From NCBI GenBank assembly GCA_030490835.1, contig CM059972.1, positions 49,455,452-49,519,451 on the forward strand: a stretch of DNA of 64,000 nucleotides, given 5' to 3'. A program made the position numbers and the translations under genes. Below, piece by piece: positions 13,130 to 24,806 of this stretch (its first letter is position 1; each line of letters opens with the position of its first letter). Source of the stretch: Annona cherimola. Taxonomy: Eukaryota > Streptophyta > Magnoliopsida > Magnoliales > Annonaceae. Below the pieces are notes generated by a model, which saw nothing but the letters and a program-made list of their open reading frames with translations, ran no database searches and was not told the DNA's origin.

Positions 13130-15564
13130 TGTGAAACCCCGATCTTAGACACATGTATGAAACCCTAGAGTTGTAAACCCTAGGTAATATATTAATAAAA
13201 TATATATTCATGAGTATGGAAATATGTGAAATTAGAGGTTCAAGAATTATTTATGGAATGTTAATTCGGATGAATACTAAATATGAATAGTAAAATGTGA
13301 ATACTGATTATGTGATTAAAGGAAGTGTAAGTTAATCACTTTGGATTAATTTAATCATAAAAGACGAAAAAGGAAGCTTCCCACTAAAAGACAAAAGAGG
13401 AATGGTGATGCTTTTTGAATTTTTTAATGATTTTCGGATTTAAGGGTGATTTTGAAGAAAAAATGAAGAAAAATTCATAATTTGCCATCCGAACATCGGA
13501 TTGAGGTGAAATTTTTATGGATGGCCAAAATCTTATGATGAACATGATGAATGATGTAAGATGTGATGAAAATCATGGATTAAGGGTCAAGATTTAACGT
13601 CATTTGAGGATCAAAAAGCAAATTTACTTTATCATTAAATTAGGTTGACTTTTAGTTAAATTTAATTAATTAAATAATAAAAAATTAAATGCACAAATGC
13701 CAAGGAGGGCAGGGGCATGCAAGGGGGTGGAAAATGGAGCCAAAATCAATGGCTCATATTTAATCTCATCAAGAATCAACGGTTGAGATTTAATTAGCTT
13801 CAAAATATGATTTTTAATAAATCAAAAATTATTAATTAAATAGGCTAGCTAGGGTGGAGTGAACAGTAGCTAGGGGGGCTGCAAATTTTTCAAGGGTTGC
13901 TTGGAAATTGCTTGGAAAATTCCTTGGAAAAAATATTTATAATTTAGTCCAAATTCAAGGGGGTAAATTATAAAATCATGAAAAATCAAATCCTATAAAA
14001 GAGGAGCACCCTTGGACGTCCAAGCACACCTCCCACACCCTCCCAAGCTTGAGTAAGCTCACTCCCACGTTTTGAAGCAAGAGAGAAAGAGAAAGAAGAG
14101 GAAAGAGAGAGAAAAAGAAAAGGAGGAGAGGAGTTCTCCACTTGAGGTAAGGGAATTCTTCCCAAATTTCTTTTGGGTATTAAGTAGCGTAAAAACATGC
14201 TAAGATAATTCCTAATCATGAGAAAATAAGTATAGTTATGCTGCTTAATTAGAATTATGCCAAAATATCGAAAATTTGGAGCGAAGATAGAGCATTCGGG
14301 AAAATAACGTATGATATGTGTAAATATTGCTCCAAAATTGCTACATGATGGATAATAATGATGTTTATGATGTTAGAATGATGATATATTAATCTCATAA
14401 TTTTTGGATTTAAGGGTTATGCTTAAGTGAAATTATGTTGATTTTTAGTATATGGAGAAAATGATTTAATTAGCCAAGTTAATGATGATAAATTCAAAAT
14501 TCATGAATTTTTCCATAATATACTAAACATAAGCTATGTCATGGTATTTTTTATTTTTGGAAAAAATGTCAATTTTTGGAACCCATGAACAGTAACCCAC
14601 GTTTCTATGAACAGTAACTCATGAACAGTGATTATGAACAGTACCATGAACAGTAAAAAGCGTAGATTGGGTAGAAAAAAATGACATTAGTATTTATATC
14701 TTAAAGAATATATAGATTGAATTTTTAAAGGGATTTATGGATAAAAAAATCCATATAAGGATGTAATGACCAAGTATCTTTATAAGATTAACCTCTATAG
14801 GAATGATGTAATGAATGATTATAAAGCATGCATGGGAAGCAATCTAAAATATGGAATGATATAGATAAAATATTATTTTTCCTTGTATAGGGAAAAAGGA
14901 AGGAAAATGTTGAGGACACCGACTGAGGAGATAAGCAAGCAAACCCTTTTGAAAATATATTTTATTCTCAAGTATTTATGAAATGTGTTTAAGAGTGGTC
15001 ATTCCTATAATGTTTTGAAATGATGAATCATTATGAGTTTTTATGAAAAGTCATGCCGGCATATTGATATCATGTGATGATCATGGACATGTGCACATGT
15101 ATGATGCATAATAAAGAGGCTTTGGTAGAGGTAGAAAGAGGATCAGAGGGTCCCCCTTCACTATTGCTTAGTCATATGGGCTGTGTGCCGGCGGCATCCT
15201 CCCAAGAGGTGCAGGCAAAGGAATGTTATGTGTGAATGAATGCATTGCATTTTCATACATGAATTGAAAAGAAAAGCATGAATTTGAAATGATGTTTTAA
15301 AGAGATGGTGCAAATAATTCTCTACATGAGAATGACAAGTCAACTGGTATAAGAGGCATATAATGCCGGGAGAATCAAAAGTCATACATGTAGGAGACCA
15401 GGTAAGCTAATCAGAGTAAAGGACGCGAGGTCCCCTGACGAGGCCAAGTCGGATAAGCCGGCATAATGGACCATGCTATGTGAGATGTTTCCCAAGCTAG
15501 TGTACCCACACACGAAGGTTTATGTTATGAATGGAAAGGAAGCATTTGCACATCCAATGTTTAT
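13130..15564 (+). repeat. Family-C LTR, plus orientation, inserted in the G LTR
   Basis: It starts TGTGAAACCCC immediately after CGTC (13126-13129). A 7-bp stub GGCGCCA (20395-20401) resembling the family's end GGCGCCACA is followed by CGTC (20402-20405). That gives a 4-bp candidate target duplication around the whole nest. Inside lie five TGAACAGT motifs (14586-14657) and the 'gcttagtcatatgggc' block near 15160. The segment between 15564 and the stub is replaced by Sirevirus-type LTRs, and part of the C LTR seems deleted there. No coding capacity is supported. Confidence 0.65.
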
Positions 15565-18500
15565 GAAATATGTGGAAAATAAGCCAAGTCTATGTTTTGA
15601 TGATTAACAAATCAATTTGAGTAAGTTTTGGTTACTAATATGTTTGTGGAAATGATTTAAGGTTATAATTTTGAAGAATATAAAGCATGACAAGTCAAGT
15701 CGATTTCCAAGTCGACTCAGGCATCGACTTAGGCCAAGTCGATCCCCAAGTCGACTCCAGCAGCGACTTCAAGACGTCATTTTCTTCCAGAGCTGAAATC
15801 AAGAATGAGAGGTGCCAAAGTCACATCCCAAGTCGACTCCGCTTGCGAGTTGAGGTGAAGTCGCAAACCAAGTTGACTCCAGTAACGACTTGGAGGCGTC
15901 ATTTCTGTCCAGAGTTGAAACCGAGAACAAGGGTTACCAAAGTCGCATCCCAAGTCGACTCCGCATGCGACTTGGGTGAAGTCGCAGATCAAGTCGACTC
16001 CGACTTCGACTTCAATACGGAAACATGCAGATCAAGATAACTCAATGATAGATTCAAGAGATTCAAAAGAAAATGAAGATCAAATGAGGATCAAGTGAAG
16101 ACCAAGCAAAGCTGCATATTTCTCATGGAGAATCGAGATCATGCATTTGGATTTCTCTTATGCACTCCAAGACTCAAGACTCAAGACATGGAGTCAAATG
16201 TGTTTAAGATAAAAAAAATCATAAGGAGTCTTAAAGGAAGAACAACCAAACTTGAAGAAACTCAAGCAAGCAAAGCATTCCAAGGATTTCAAGTTCATCA
16301 AGCAAGCTGTCGAGGTGAAGTCGCACCCGAAGTCGACTCCACCTGCGACTTGGGTCAAGTCGAGGACCAAGTCGACCCAGACTGGAACTTGAAGTTGTTG
16401 CGAACAGGCGAAGTCGCACCCGAAGTCGACTCCATCTGCGACTTGGGCGAAGTCGCATCCGAAGTCGACTCCACCTACGACTTAGGTCGCAACGGCCGGA
16501 AAATTTTCGAACGTTGGCGCATTAAATGTGCGCCACCTACCTCCAAACGTTCGGATTCCCTCCACAATTATAAAAGGCATTCAATATGAACGAGGAGGGT
16601 AGCTGAGAATTCATTAAGTGTGCATAACTCCCATCTTCAAGAGCATTAAGTGATCAAGCCACCATAAAGAAGAAAAACTCCGAGTTCAAACTGGCAAGAG
16701 CTTCTTATTGAATCATCAACACTGCTGTACAAGTTCTTCTCTGTGCCAAATCTGTCTCTACACAACAGTAACGTGTAGAAACTTTCTTTTATTTTTACTT
16801 GTTGTATTGAACTTGATTTAGTTTGGGTAACTAAGATCAAGTGTAACCAAAGTAGTGTGTGACTGGAGTGGAACTCGTCACCTACTTGTGCTGTGAATTG
16901 TTGATGCCCCCTAGAGCTGGAATCTAGAAGAGAGCAGAGACTCTAGTTGTATTTGTGAAATACAATAGTGGAACCCAAGTCACAAGAGGTGTGAGCTTGG
17001 AAGAGTGTGTTGGTCCCGAGTTAATGGCAAAACCCAATAGGGGAGGGGTGAATTGGGTTCTTATAAAATTCTTTGGTAAATTAAAAACTTAACCCCTTGA
17101 AAGTTTAATCCCCTTGATTGATGAAATGAAATGGAAAGCAATATAATACAGAGAGCAGAAATATAAATCAAGCACACAAGATTTTTATAGTGGTTCGGGC
17201 AACCTCCCTACTCCACTCTTCCATGCTCACACTCCTTGTGACTTGTGTTCCACTATTGTATTCCTCAAATACAATTACAGCCACTGCTCTCTTCTAGATT
17301 CCAGCTTAGGAGGCTTCAACAAATCTTAGCACAAGTAGGTGATGAGTTCCACTCCAATCACACACTACTTTGCTTACACTTGATCTTAGTTCCTCAAACT
17401 AAATCAAGTTTAATACAAACAAATGAAATAATAAAGAAATCTACACGTTACAGTTGTGTAGAAGCAGTTTGGCGCAGAGAAGAACTCGTAGAATTGGCTT
17501 TGAAGATTTAGAAGTTGAGCTCTAGCAGTTTGAAGCAAAGTTCTTCTTCTTTGGATTTGCTTGATCTCTTTAATGCTCTTGAAGATGGGAGTTATGCACA
17601 CTTAATGATTTTCAGCTACCTCCCTCGTTCACAATGAATGCTTTTTATAATTGTAGAGGGAATCCGAACGTTTGAAGGTAGGTGGCGCACATTTAATGCG
17701 CCAACGTTCGAATATTTTCCGACCGTTGCGACCCAAGTCGCAGGTGGAGTCGACTTCGGGTGCGACTTCGCCCAAGTCGCAGATGGAGTCGACTTCGGGT
17801 GCGACTTCGCCTGTCCGTAGCAACTTCAAGTTCCTTGCTGGGTCGACTTGGTCATCGACTTGACCCAAGTCGCAGGTGGAGTCGACTTCAGTATGCGACT
17901 TCACCTCGTCAGTTAGCTTGACGAACTTGAAATCTTTGGGATGCTTTTGTTTTGCTTAGATTTCTTCATGCCTTGTTGTTCTTTTGCATTTTTCATTTCT
18001 TTTTGAATCATTGTGTCTTCACTTTAGCTTGCTTTCATTAGCTCCATGTTTTGCAAGCCTTGAATCCATGAGTCTTGAATCATGTAATCTTGAACAAGTT
18101 CTTGGTTGATTTTATGCATCTTGCTTGTACTTGGATTAGTCTTCATATGTTTCGGTTTGAGCATCTAGGTTGGCTTGATCTTCATCTTCATACAAGTTTG
18201 TCTTGAAATCAGTTAATCTTAGCTTGTCTTCTGAAATATCCCCTCTGCCTGCTCGAAGTCGATGCCGGAGTCGACTTCGTCTGCGACTTCACCTCAAGTC
18301 GCAAGTGGAGTCGACTTGGGGTGCGACTTCGGCACTTCGGGGTCTGGACTTCAACTCTGGAAGGTTTTGTCATGTTGAAGTCAATACTGGAGTCGACTTA
18401 GTCTGCGACTTCGACCCAAGTCGCATGCGAAGTCGACTTCGTTTGCGACTTCGGTAGTTCAGCTCTCCATTTTCAACTCTGGAAGGTTTTGGCGCATTGA

Positions 18501-18918
18501 AGTTGATGTTAGAGTCGACTTGGGGACCAACTTGGCCTTAAGTCGATGCCTAAGTCAACTTGGGAATCGACTTATCCTTCCATGATCTATTTTCTTCAAA
18601 TGTATGTCCCTTAAACACTTCCACAAACATGTTAGTAGTCAAGACTTACTCAAATTGATTTGTTAATCATCAAAACATAGATTTAGCTTATTTTCCACAT
18701 ATTTCCAACAGAGTGGAGTAGGGAGGTTGCCTGAACCATTATAAAAACCTTGCTTGTTGATGTTTATTTCTGATCTCTACACTATATTGCTTTCCACTTC
18801 GTTTCTTCATAAAGGGGACTAGATTAATCCGGGCAAAAGTTTCTGTTTAAGTTGAAAATTTTAAATACCCAATTCACCCCTCCCCTCTTAGGTAATAGCC
18901 ATTAACTCGGGACCAACA
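15565..18918 (+). repeat. Sirevirus-type LTR, plus orientation, split by a solo LTR
   Basis: Segment 15565-17007 and segment 18711-18918 together make one LTR like those of Sirevirus B. It begins GAAATATGTGGAAAATAAGCC, lacking the first bases TGTTG, and ends GGGACCAACA at 18918. It carries the AAGTCGACT palindrome array (about 15700-16470), the nested hairpin near 16508 and a TATA box (ATTATAAAAGGC, near 16570). A complete inverted LTR is inserted at 17008. The damaged left end and the directly following inverted LTR at 18919 suggest a rearrangement rather than a clean insertion. Translated repeats here (EVDSTCDLG...) are an artefact of the array. Confidence 0.8.
17008..18710 (-). mobile_element. 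Solo Sirevirus-type LTR, minus orientation, with GAGTG target duplication
   Basis: It begins TGTTGGTCCCGAGTT and ends ATTTCCAACA, an exact reverse-complement LTR of 1703 bp. It is flanked by direct repeats GAGTG (17003-17007 and 18711-18715). It sits inside a plus-oriented LTR of the same family. It carries the palindrome array on the opposite strand (about 17738-18560) and a TATA box (TTTTTATAATT read on plus, near 17643). No internal region is present, so it is a solo LTR left by LTR-LTR recombination. Confidence 0.92.
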
Positions 18919-20394
18919 CACACCTCTTGTGACTTGGGTTCCACTATGTATTTCACAAATACAACTAGAGCAACTGCTCTCTTCTAGATTCCAGCTCTAG
19001 GAGGCATTAACAATTCATAGCACAAGTAGGTGATGAGTTCCACTCCAATCACACACTACTTTGCTTACACTTCATCTTAGTTACCCAACCTAAATCAAGT
19101 TCAATACAACAAGAAAAAGTAAAAGAAAGTTTCTACACGTTACTGATGTGTAGAGGCAGATTTGGCGCAGAGAAGAACTTATACAGTAGTATTAATGATT
19201 CAGCAAGCAGCTCTTTGCAGTTTGAAAGCAGATTTCTTCTTCTATATGATGGCTTGATCACTTAATACTCTTAGAGACGGGAGTTGTTCACAATCAATGA
19301 ATTCTCAGCTACCCTCCACGTTCATATTGAATGTCTTTTATAAATGTTGAGGGAATCCGGACGTTTGGAAGTAGGTGGCGTGCATTTAATGAGCCAACGT
19401 TTGAAAAATTTCCAATCGTTCCGACCCAAGTCGCAGGTGGAGTCAACTTCGGGTGCGACTTCGCCCAAGTCGCAGATGGAGTCGACTTCGGGTGTGACTT
19501 CGACTGTCCGTAACTTCTTCAAGTTCCAGTCTAGGTCGACTTGGTCCTCGACTTGACCCAAGTCGCAGGTGAAGTCGACATCGGGTGCGACTTCACTTCC
19601 TCAGCTTGCTAGTTGAACTTGAAATTCTTTGGAATGACTTGCTTGCTTGAATTTCTTCATGTTTGATTATTCTTCCACCATTTTATATTACTTAAGACTC
19701 TTTATGATTCTTCTATCTTAAAAGAAAAATATTTGATTCCATGTCTTGAGTCTTGAGTCTTGGAATGCATGGAAGATGTCCGAGTATGTGTTCATAATCC
19801 AACATAATGGATTCATGCAACCCTGCTTGCTTTGGTCTTCATTTGATCTTCATTTGATCCAAGTCGAGTGTTTGAGTCGATGTGGCCTTCATCTTCACTC
19901 GAGTCTAGCATTGAGTCGACTTGTTCTGCAAGTTCTGCACTGAAGTCGAAGCTGGAGTCGACTTGGTCTGCGACTTCACCCAAGTCGAATGCGGAGTCGA
20001 CTTGGGATGCGACTTTGGCAGCTCTCGTTCTCGATTTCAACTCTGGACAGAAAATCATGGTTGAAGTCGATGTTAGAGTTGACTTGGTCTGCGACTTCAC
20101 CCAAGTCACATGCGGAGTCGACTTCGTTTGCAACTTCGGTAGCTTTGCTCCCCGATTTCAATGCTGGACGAAAAATGTCACTTGTAGTCGCTGCTGGAGT
20201 CGACTTGGGAATCAACTTGGCCTAAGTCGATGCCTGAGTCGACTTGGAAATCGACTTAACCTGTCATGCTTCATTTTCTTCATTTGTATATCCTTTAATC
20301 ATCTTCACAAACATGTTAGTAACCAAAACTTACTCAAATTGATTTGTTAATCATCAAAACATAGACTTGGCTTATTTTCCATATGTTTCCAACA
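18919..20394 (-). repeat. Partial Sirevirus-type LTR, minus orientation
   Basis: This is the reverse complement of a family LTR, ending ...TTTCCAACA at 20394, which is the LTR's true start. It lacks the other terminal segment of roughly 200 bp: the first bases CACACCTCTTGTGACTTGGG correspond to the 'cccaagtcacaagaggtgtg' block inside the LTR. It abuts the plus LTR that ends at 18918. The palindrome array lies at about 19430-20250. Confidence 0.8.
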
Positions 20395-20405
20395 GGCGCC
20401 ACGTC

Positions 20406-20830
20406 ATCGAACTTGGACCTGCCTCACCTGTGGCCTGCATAGCTATATTTTAAAATTTTTGAAAGGAATGAGTATGTTACTCAGTAAGTAGGTATATAAA
20501 ATTTCAAATGATTTAAAGAAAATCTTACATGCTTTCATCTTAAAAACTTTACTTGTTTAACAATGCATTGCATGAATCATATACATCATGCTTAACCCAA
20601 AGGGTACTTGAAATAACCCCACAGGGTTACTTAATGCATTTCATACGCACCAATTATCATGATCATTGCGAGGAAATATGCATGTTATCGTAAAATAATT
20701 AAAAATTTTCATCACATGATGCATAATTTAAAGTTAGAACCTTAATCAAAGAAAAGAAATAATAATAAGAATGAAATCTGTCTAAAATGTAACGACAATA
20801 TGTGTGTATATATATATATATGAGAGTTGT
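20406..20830 (-). repeat. Left LTR of element G, segment 2
   Basis: From CTTGGACCTGCCTCACCTGTGG near 20414 it matches 36818 onward: ACTCAGTAAGTA at 20479-20490, the 'catgaatcatatacatcatgcttaaccca' block and the TATATA run near 20811. Two blocks present in the right LTR and in the LTR at 1-1189 are missing here. One is about 80 bp after 'gggtacttgaaa'; the other is about 750 bp between two AATTTAA repeats. So this copy carries deletions. Similarity to the right LTR ends after the TATATA run. Confidence 0.7.
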
Positions 20831-20989
20831 TTCTGTGCAGCATAACTACACCGGAACAACAGTACATTTGCCCAAAATGGGCCCCACACATATTAGAATG
20901 TAATGAAACTTTATACAATCATTTATCCATATATAAATTTTATAGCAAATGATTTAAATGTTGAAAAAACCACTTTAAAGTTGTTATTT

Positions 20990-22914
20990 ACATCAAACTA
21001 TTTTATTACATTGAATTGATGACTTTAATTGCAATTGATTTAATTGTATTTCTATTTTTCCCAAACATACTTTGAATTCAAGCTGTCTCATTTCTTTAAT
21101 TATTCCTTCTTGCTGAGTAACTGAGGTTGCTAGTTTTACCTTTCTACTTAATGCATCTGCAGCCACATTTGCTTTACTTGAATAGTATTGAATAGTAAGA
21201 TCATAATCTTTCAATAACTTCAACCATCTTCTCTGTCTCATATTCAATTCTTTCTCAGTGAATATATACTTTAGACTTTTATGATCTATGTAGACTTCAT
21301 ACTTGGCACCATATAAATAATGTCACCATTTTTGTAATGCAAAAACCAATGTTACCAATTCTAGGTCATGAGTATGATAATTTAGCTCATTCGGCTTGAG
21401 TTGTCAAGAACCATAAGATATTACTTTTCCATTTTACATTAACACACATCCCAAACCTTTGTAAGATGCATCATTGTAAATTACATATCCTTCATTTCCT
21501 TCTGTCAGAGTCAAAACTAGGGCTTCCACTAATCTTTTCTTAAGTTCTTGAAAACTACGCTCACAATTAGCACTTCATTCATATTTCACTGCTTTTCTGG
21601 TTAATTTTATAAGTGGTGCAGACAACTGTGAGAATCCTTCCACAAATTTACGATAATACCCAGTCAATCCCAAGAAACTTCTAATTTCAGTAATATTCGT
21701 TGGCCTTGGCCAATTAACTATTGGTTCAAACCACATGCCCCAAGAAGTATATCTGATTTAACCAAAACTCAGGTTTTTTTTAATTTATTATAAAGTTTCT
21801 TTTCCTTTAATCTGTCTAATACCAACTATAAATGTCTTTGATACTCCTCTTTATTTCGAGAATATATTAAAATATCATCAATAAATACGACTACAAATTG
21901 GTCTTTGTATTCTCGAAAAATTCTATGCATCAAATCCATGAATGCAGCTGGTGCATTAGTTAATCCAAAAGGCATCACAAGGAATTCATGGTGCCTATAT
22001 CTAATTCTGAATGCAGTTTTCTTAACGTCAGCACGACTGACTTTTAACTAATGATATCCTGATTATAAATCTATCTTGGAGAATATTGTTGCCCCTTTTA
22101 ATTTATCAAATAAATCATCTATTCGAGGTAGTGGATATTTATTTTTTATGGTAACTTTGTTCAATTCTCTATAATCAATACATAACCATAAACTACCATC
22201 TTTCTTTCAAACAAATAATATTGGCACACCCCAGGGTGATGCGCTAGGTTGTATAAAACTTTTATTTAGTAATTCATGTATTTGAGTTTTCAATTCTAAC
22301 ATCTCCACTGGTGCCATTCTATAAGGTGCCCTTGATATTAGAGCAGTTCCTAGAAATACTTCTATAATAAAATTAATTTCTCTATCTGGTGGTAATCCTG
22401 GTAATTCTGAAGAAAAAATATCTGAAAATTCTTTTACCACTGGTATCTGAGATAATTTTCCTTTCTTCTCAACATCAACAGTCACTGCCACCAAATATGC
22501 TTCACATCCTTTTCTAATCAAACCTATGGCCTTCATAGCTGAAATTATTCTAATATTGTTCTAGTCTTGCATTTCCATGATAATTATTTCTTTTCTTGGT
22601 TCCGATAAAAATCAAATTTTTTTATTTCTACATTCTATTACTGCATCCCATTATTGTAACCAGTCTATTCCTAAAATAATATCAAAATCATTCATGGGCA
22701 ACACTATTATTTCTGCATCCATAATTCTTCCATCTATATTTATCGAATAGTTTCTACATATCTGATTGGTACTGGCTAATCGATATACTGGTGATTCTAA
22801 ATGCATAATTACTGATGAATCTTCAACTTAAAGATTTAGCTTTTTAAGAAATTTCTGGGCTATAAAAGAATGTGATGCACCAGAATCAAATAAGGCAATA
22901 GCAGGGCCGTTTTG
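20990..22914 (-). pseudogene. Element G pol remnant: protease, reverse transcriptase, RNase H
   Basis: Read on the minus strand from 22914: NGPAIALFDSGASHSFIA (aspartic protease, DSG intact), then FSDIFSSELPGLPPDREINF and SASPWGVPILFV (to 22207), [62 protein letters not shown] (polymerase core, near 21870), then a decayed RNase H ending in [17 protein letters not shown] and ADALSRK (near 21150). Many stops and frameshifts are present. Integrase and chromodomain, which should follow at lower coordinates, are absent. Sirevirus A is inserted just upstream of the protease DSG motif. Confidence 0.85.
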
Positions 22915-23044
22915 TGTTGGAAACAATGCTTCAAAACAAAATAAAATTGACCAAAGATTGAGTTTTGATGATTAACAACAACTAACTTGAGTATATTTAA
23001 AGGACTAATGAGTTTGTCATTTGTTTTAAGGAACTTAAGTAGCC

Positions 23045-24010
23045 AAGTCGATCCCCAAGTCGACTTGGACTTCGACTTAGGGTGAAGTCAATCCCAAAGT
23101 CGACTCAACTATCGACTTGAGAAAGAACCTCAAAGGCAAAATCAACTTGCAGGTGAAGTCGCATCCCAAGTCGACTTCACATGCGACTTGGGAAGCCAAG
23201 TCGCAAACGAAGTCGACCTCACTATCGACTTCAATCGTGAAAAACTGTCCAGAGCTGAATTTTGGGGCACGAAGCTGCCCAAGTCGCAGGCCAAGTCGAC
23301 TCCAGGTGCGACTTGGGTGAAGTCGCAGACAAAGTCGACTTCATCCGCGACTTGAGAAGTTCAGACTTCAAAGATGCAGTTTCAAAGTCTATTCAAAGAA
23401 TCTCTCACTCAAGTTCAAAGCAAAGATTCAAGATGGAGATCAAATCAAGTTTATCAAGTCCAAGGATTCAAAGATAAAGGTCAAATGAGTTCAATTCAAA
23501 GAAAAGATTCATGTTCAACTTCAAATCAAGTCTATCAAGTCTTAAAGACCAACTGAGTCAAATGCAAAGCAAGGCGCATGATTCAACCAAGCAGGACTCA
23601 AGCTCTCCTAAGAATCACAAGATTCAAGACAATCCAAGATAAACCAAAGACAAGGACTTCAAGATCAACAAGATCTACAAGTATAAGGGATTATTTCAGA
23701 ATGAAAATGATTAAAGGAAACAAGCCAAGCAAGATAGAGGAAGATCAAATGAAGAACAAAGCATATTTTGCAAAGACCAAGTCAAGTCGCAACCCAAGTC
23801 GACTCCATGATCGACTTGAGTTGAAGTCGGAACCCAAAGTCGACTCAATACTCAGACTTGGAAACTGACAAGGTGAAGTCGCACCCGAAGTCGACTTCAC
23901 CTGCGACTTGGGTCAAGTTGATGCCCAAGTCGACCCTGACTGAAACTTGAAGTTGCGACGGAGAAGCGAAGTCGCACCCGAAGTCGACTCCATCTGCGAC
24001 TTGGGCGAAG
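23045..24010 (+). promoter_or_regulatory. Array of AAGTCGACT palindromes upstream of the LTR TATA box
   Basis: Many units share a nested plan: outer arms AAGTCGCA ... TGCGACTT around a central palindrome AAGTCGACTT (SalI core GTCGAC), in about 36-39 bp. Clear units lie near 23155-23195, 23275-23315, 23875-23915 and 23965-24005. The array is present in every Sirevirus-type LTR in the window. Clustered palindromes upstream of the TATA box are a reported trait of Sirevirus LTRs; this exact motif I cannot confirm as described. A role as enhancer or factor-binding array is inference. Confidence 0.7.
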
Positions 24011-24065
24011 TCGCATCCGAAGTCAACTCCACATGCGACTTGGGTCGCAACGGTCGGAATTTATT

Positions 24066-24134
24066 CGAACGTTGGCGCATTAAATGCGCGCCACCTACCC
24101 TCTAACGTTCGGATTCCCTCCAAAATTATAAAAG
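24066..24134 (+). promoter_or_regulatory. Core promoter of Sirevirus A: nested hairpin plus TATA box
   Basis: Outer arms CGAACGTT (24066-24073) and AACGTTCG (24104-24111) enclose an inner perfect palindrome GCGCATT-A-AATGCGC (24075-24089). TATAAAAG follows at 24127-24134. The same layout is kept in the other LTRs (TATA at 33224, 41550 and 48695). Transcription would start some 30 bp downstream; the exact start cannot be seen. Confidence 0.7.
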
Positions 24135-24760
24135 TCATTCATGGTGGATGAGGGAAGTAGCTGAGAATCATTAAGTGTGCATAACTACCATCTACAAGAG
24201 CTTTAAAGAGATCAAGCCAATTAAAGAGGAAGAACTTTGCTTCAAACTGCAAGAGCTCAACTACTGATCATTCAAAGCCAATTCAATAAGTTCTTCTCTG
24301 CGCCAAACTGTTTCTACACAACTGTAAAGTGTAGTTTTCTTATTGTTTCTTTTGTATGTGTTGAACTTGATTTAGTTTGAGGAACTAAGATCAAGTGTAA
24401 GCAAAGTAGTGTGTGATTGGAGTGTAACTCATCACCTACTTGTGTTGTGATTTGTTGATGCCCCCTAGAGCTGGAATCTAGAAGAGAGCAGTGGCTCTAA
24501 TTGTATTGAGAGAATACAATAGTGGAACCCAAGTCACAAGGAGTGTAAGCTTGGAAGAGTGGAGTAGGGAGGTTGCCAGAACCACTACAAAAATTCTGTG
24601 TGCTTGATTTATATTCCTGCTTTCTACATTATATTTTTTTCCATTTCATTTCTTCATTAAGGGGACTAGATTAATCCGGGGTTAAGTTTCTGTTATAAAT
24701 TTTAAATACCCAATTCACCCCTCCCCTCTTGGGTTTTGCCATCAACTCGGGACCAACAAG

Positions 24761-24772
24761 TGGTATCAGAGC
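24761..24772 (+). other. Primer-binding site of Sirevirus A (initiator Met tRNA)
   Basis: TGGTATCAGAGC, two bases after the 5' LTR, is the standard plant copia primer site complementary to the 3' end of initiator methionine tRNA. Confidence 0.95.
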
Positions 24773-24806
24773 AGGTCTTTGAGTTTACCAAAGAGATCTT
24801 ATAGAC

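Larger units (their letters stand above)
22915..24758 (+). repeat. Sirevirus A 5' LTR
   Basis: It is 1844 bp, TGTTGGAAAC...GGGACCAACA, followed after two bases by the primer-binding site. It contains 11 GTCGAC palindrome cores by eye (23040-24000), a nested hairpin (24066-24111), a TATA box at 24127-24134 and a second TATA-like CACTACAAAAATTC block near 24585. The 3' copy at 32019 differs by about 15 bases, a 7-bp indel near 23785 and three or four 1-bp indels. Confidence 0.95.

Noticed and set aside
15687..16589. Repetitive ORFs reading EVDSxCDLGEVA in Sirevirus-type LTRs, also at 17629, 19322, 40579, 41379, 47694 and 48515
   Set aside because: They are a translation of the 39-bp palindrome units (13 codons). 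They occur on both strands and change frame between LTR copies, so they are not proteins.
23045..24010. Regularly spaced AAGTCGACT repeats looking like a CRISPR array
   Set aside because: The repeats are only 10 bp, spacing varies, the spacers are themselves related and the context is a eukaryotic LTR.
24761..24772. tRNA gene suggested by the TGGTATCAGAGC matches
   Set aside because: Only the 12-base primer complement is present next to the LTRs; no cloverleaf surrounds it.
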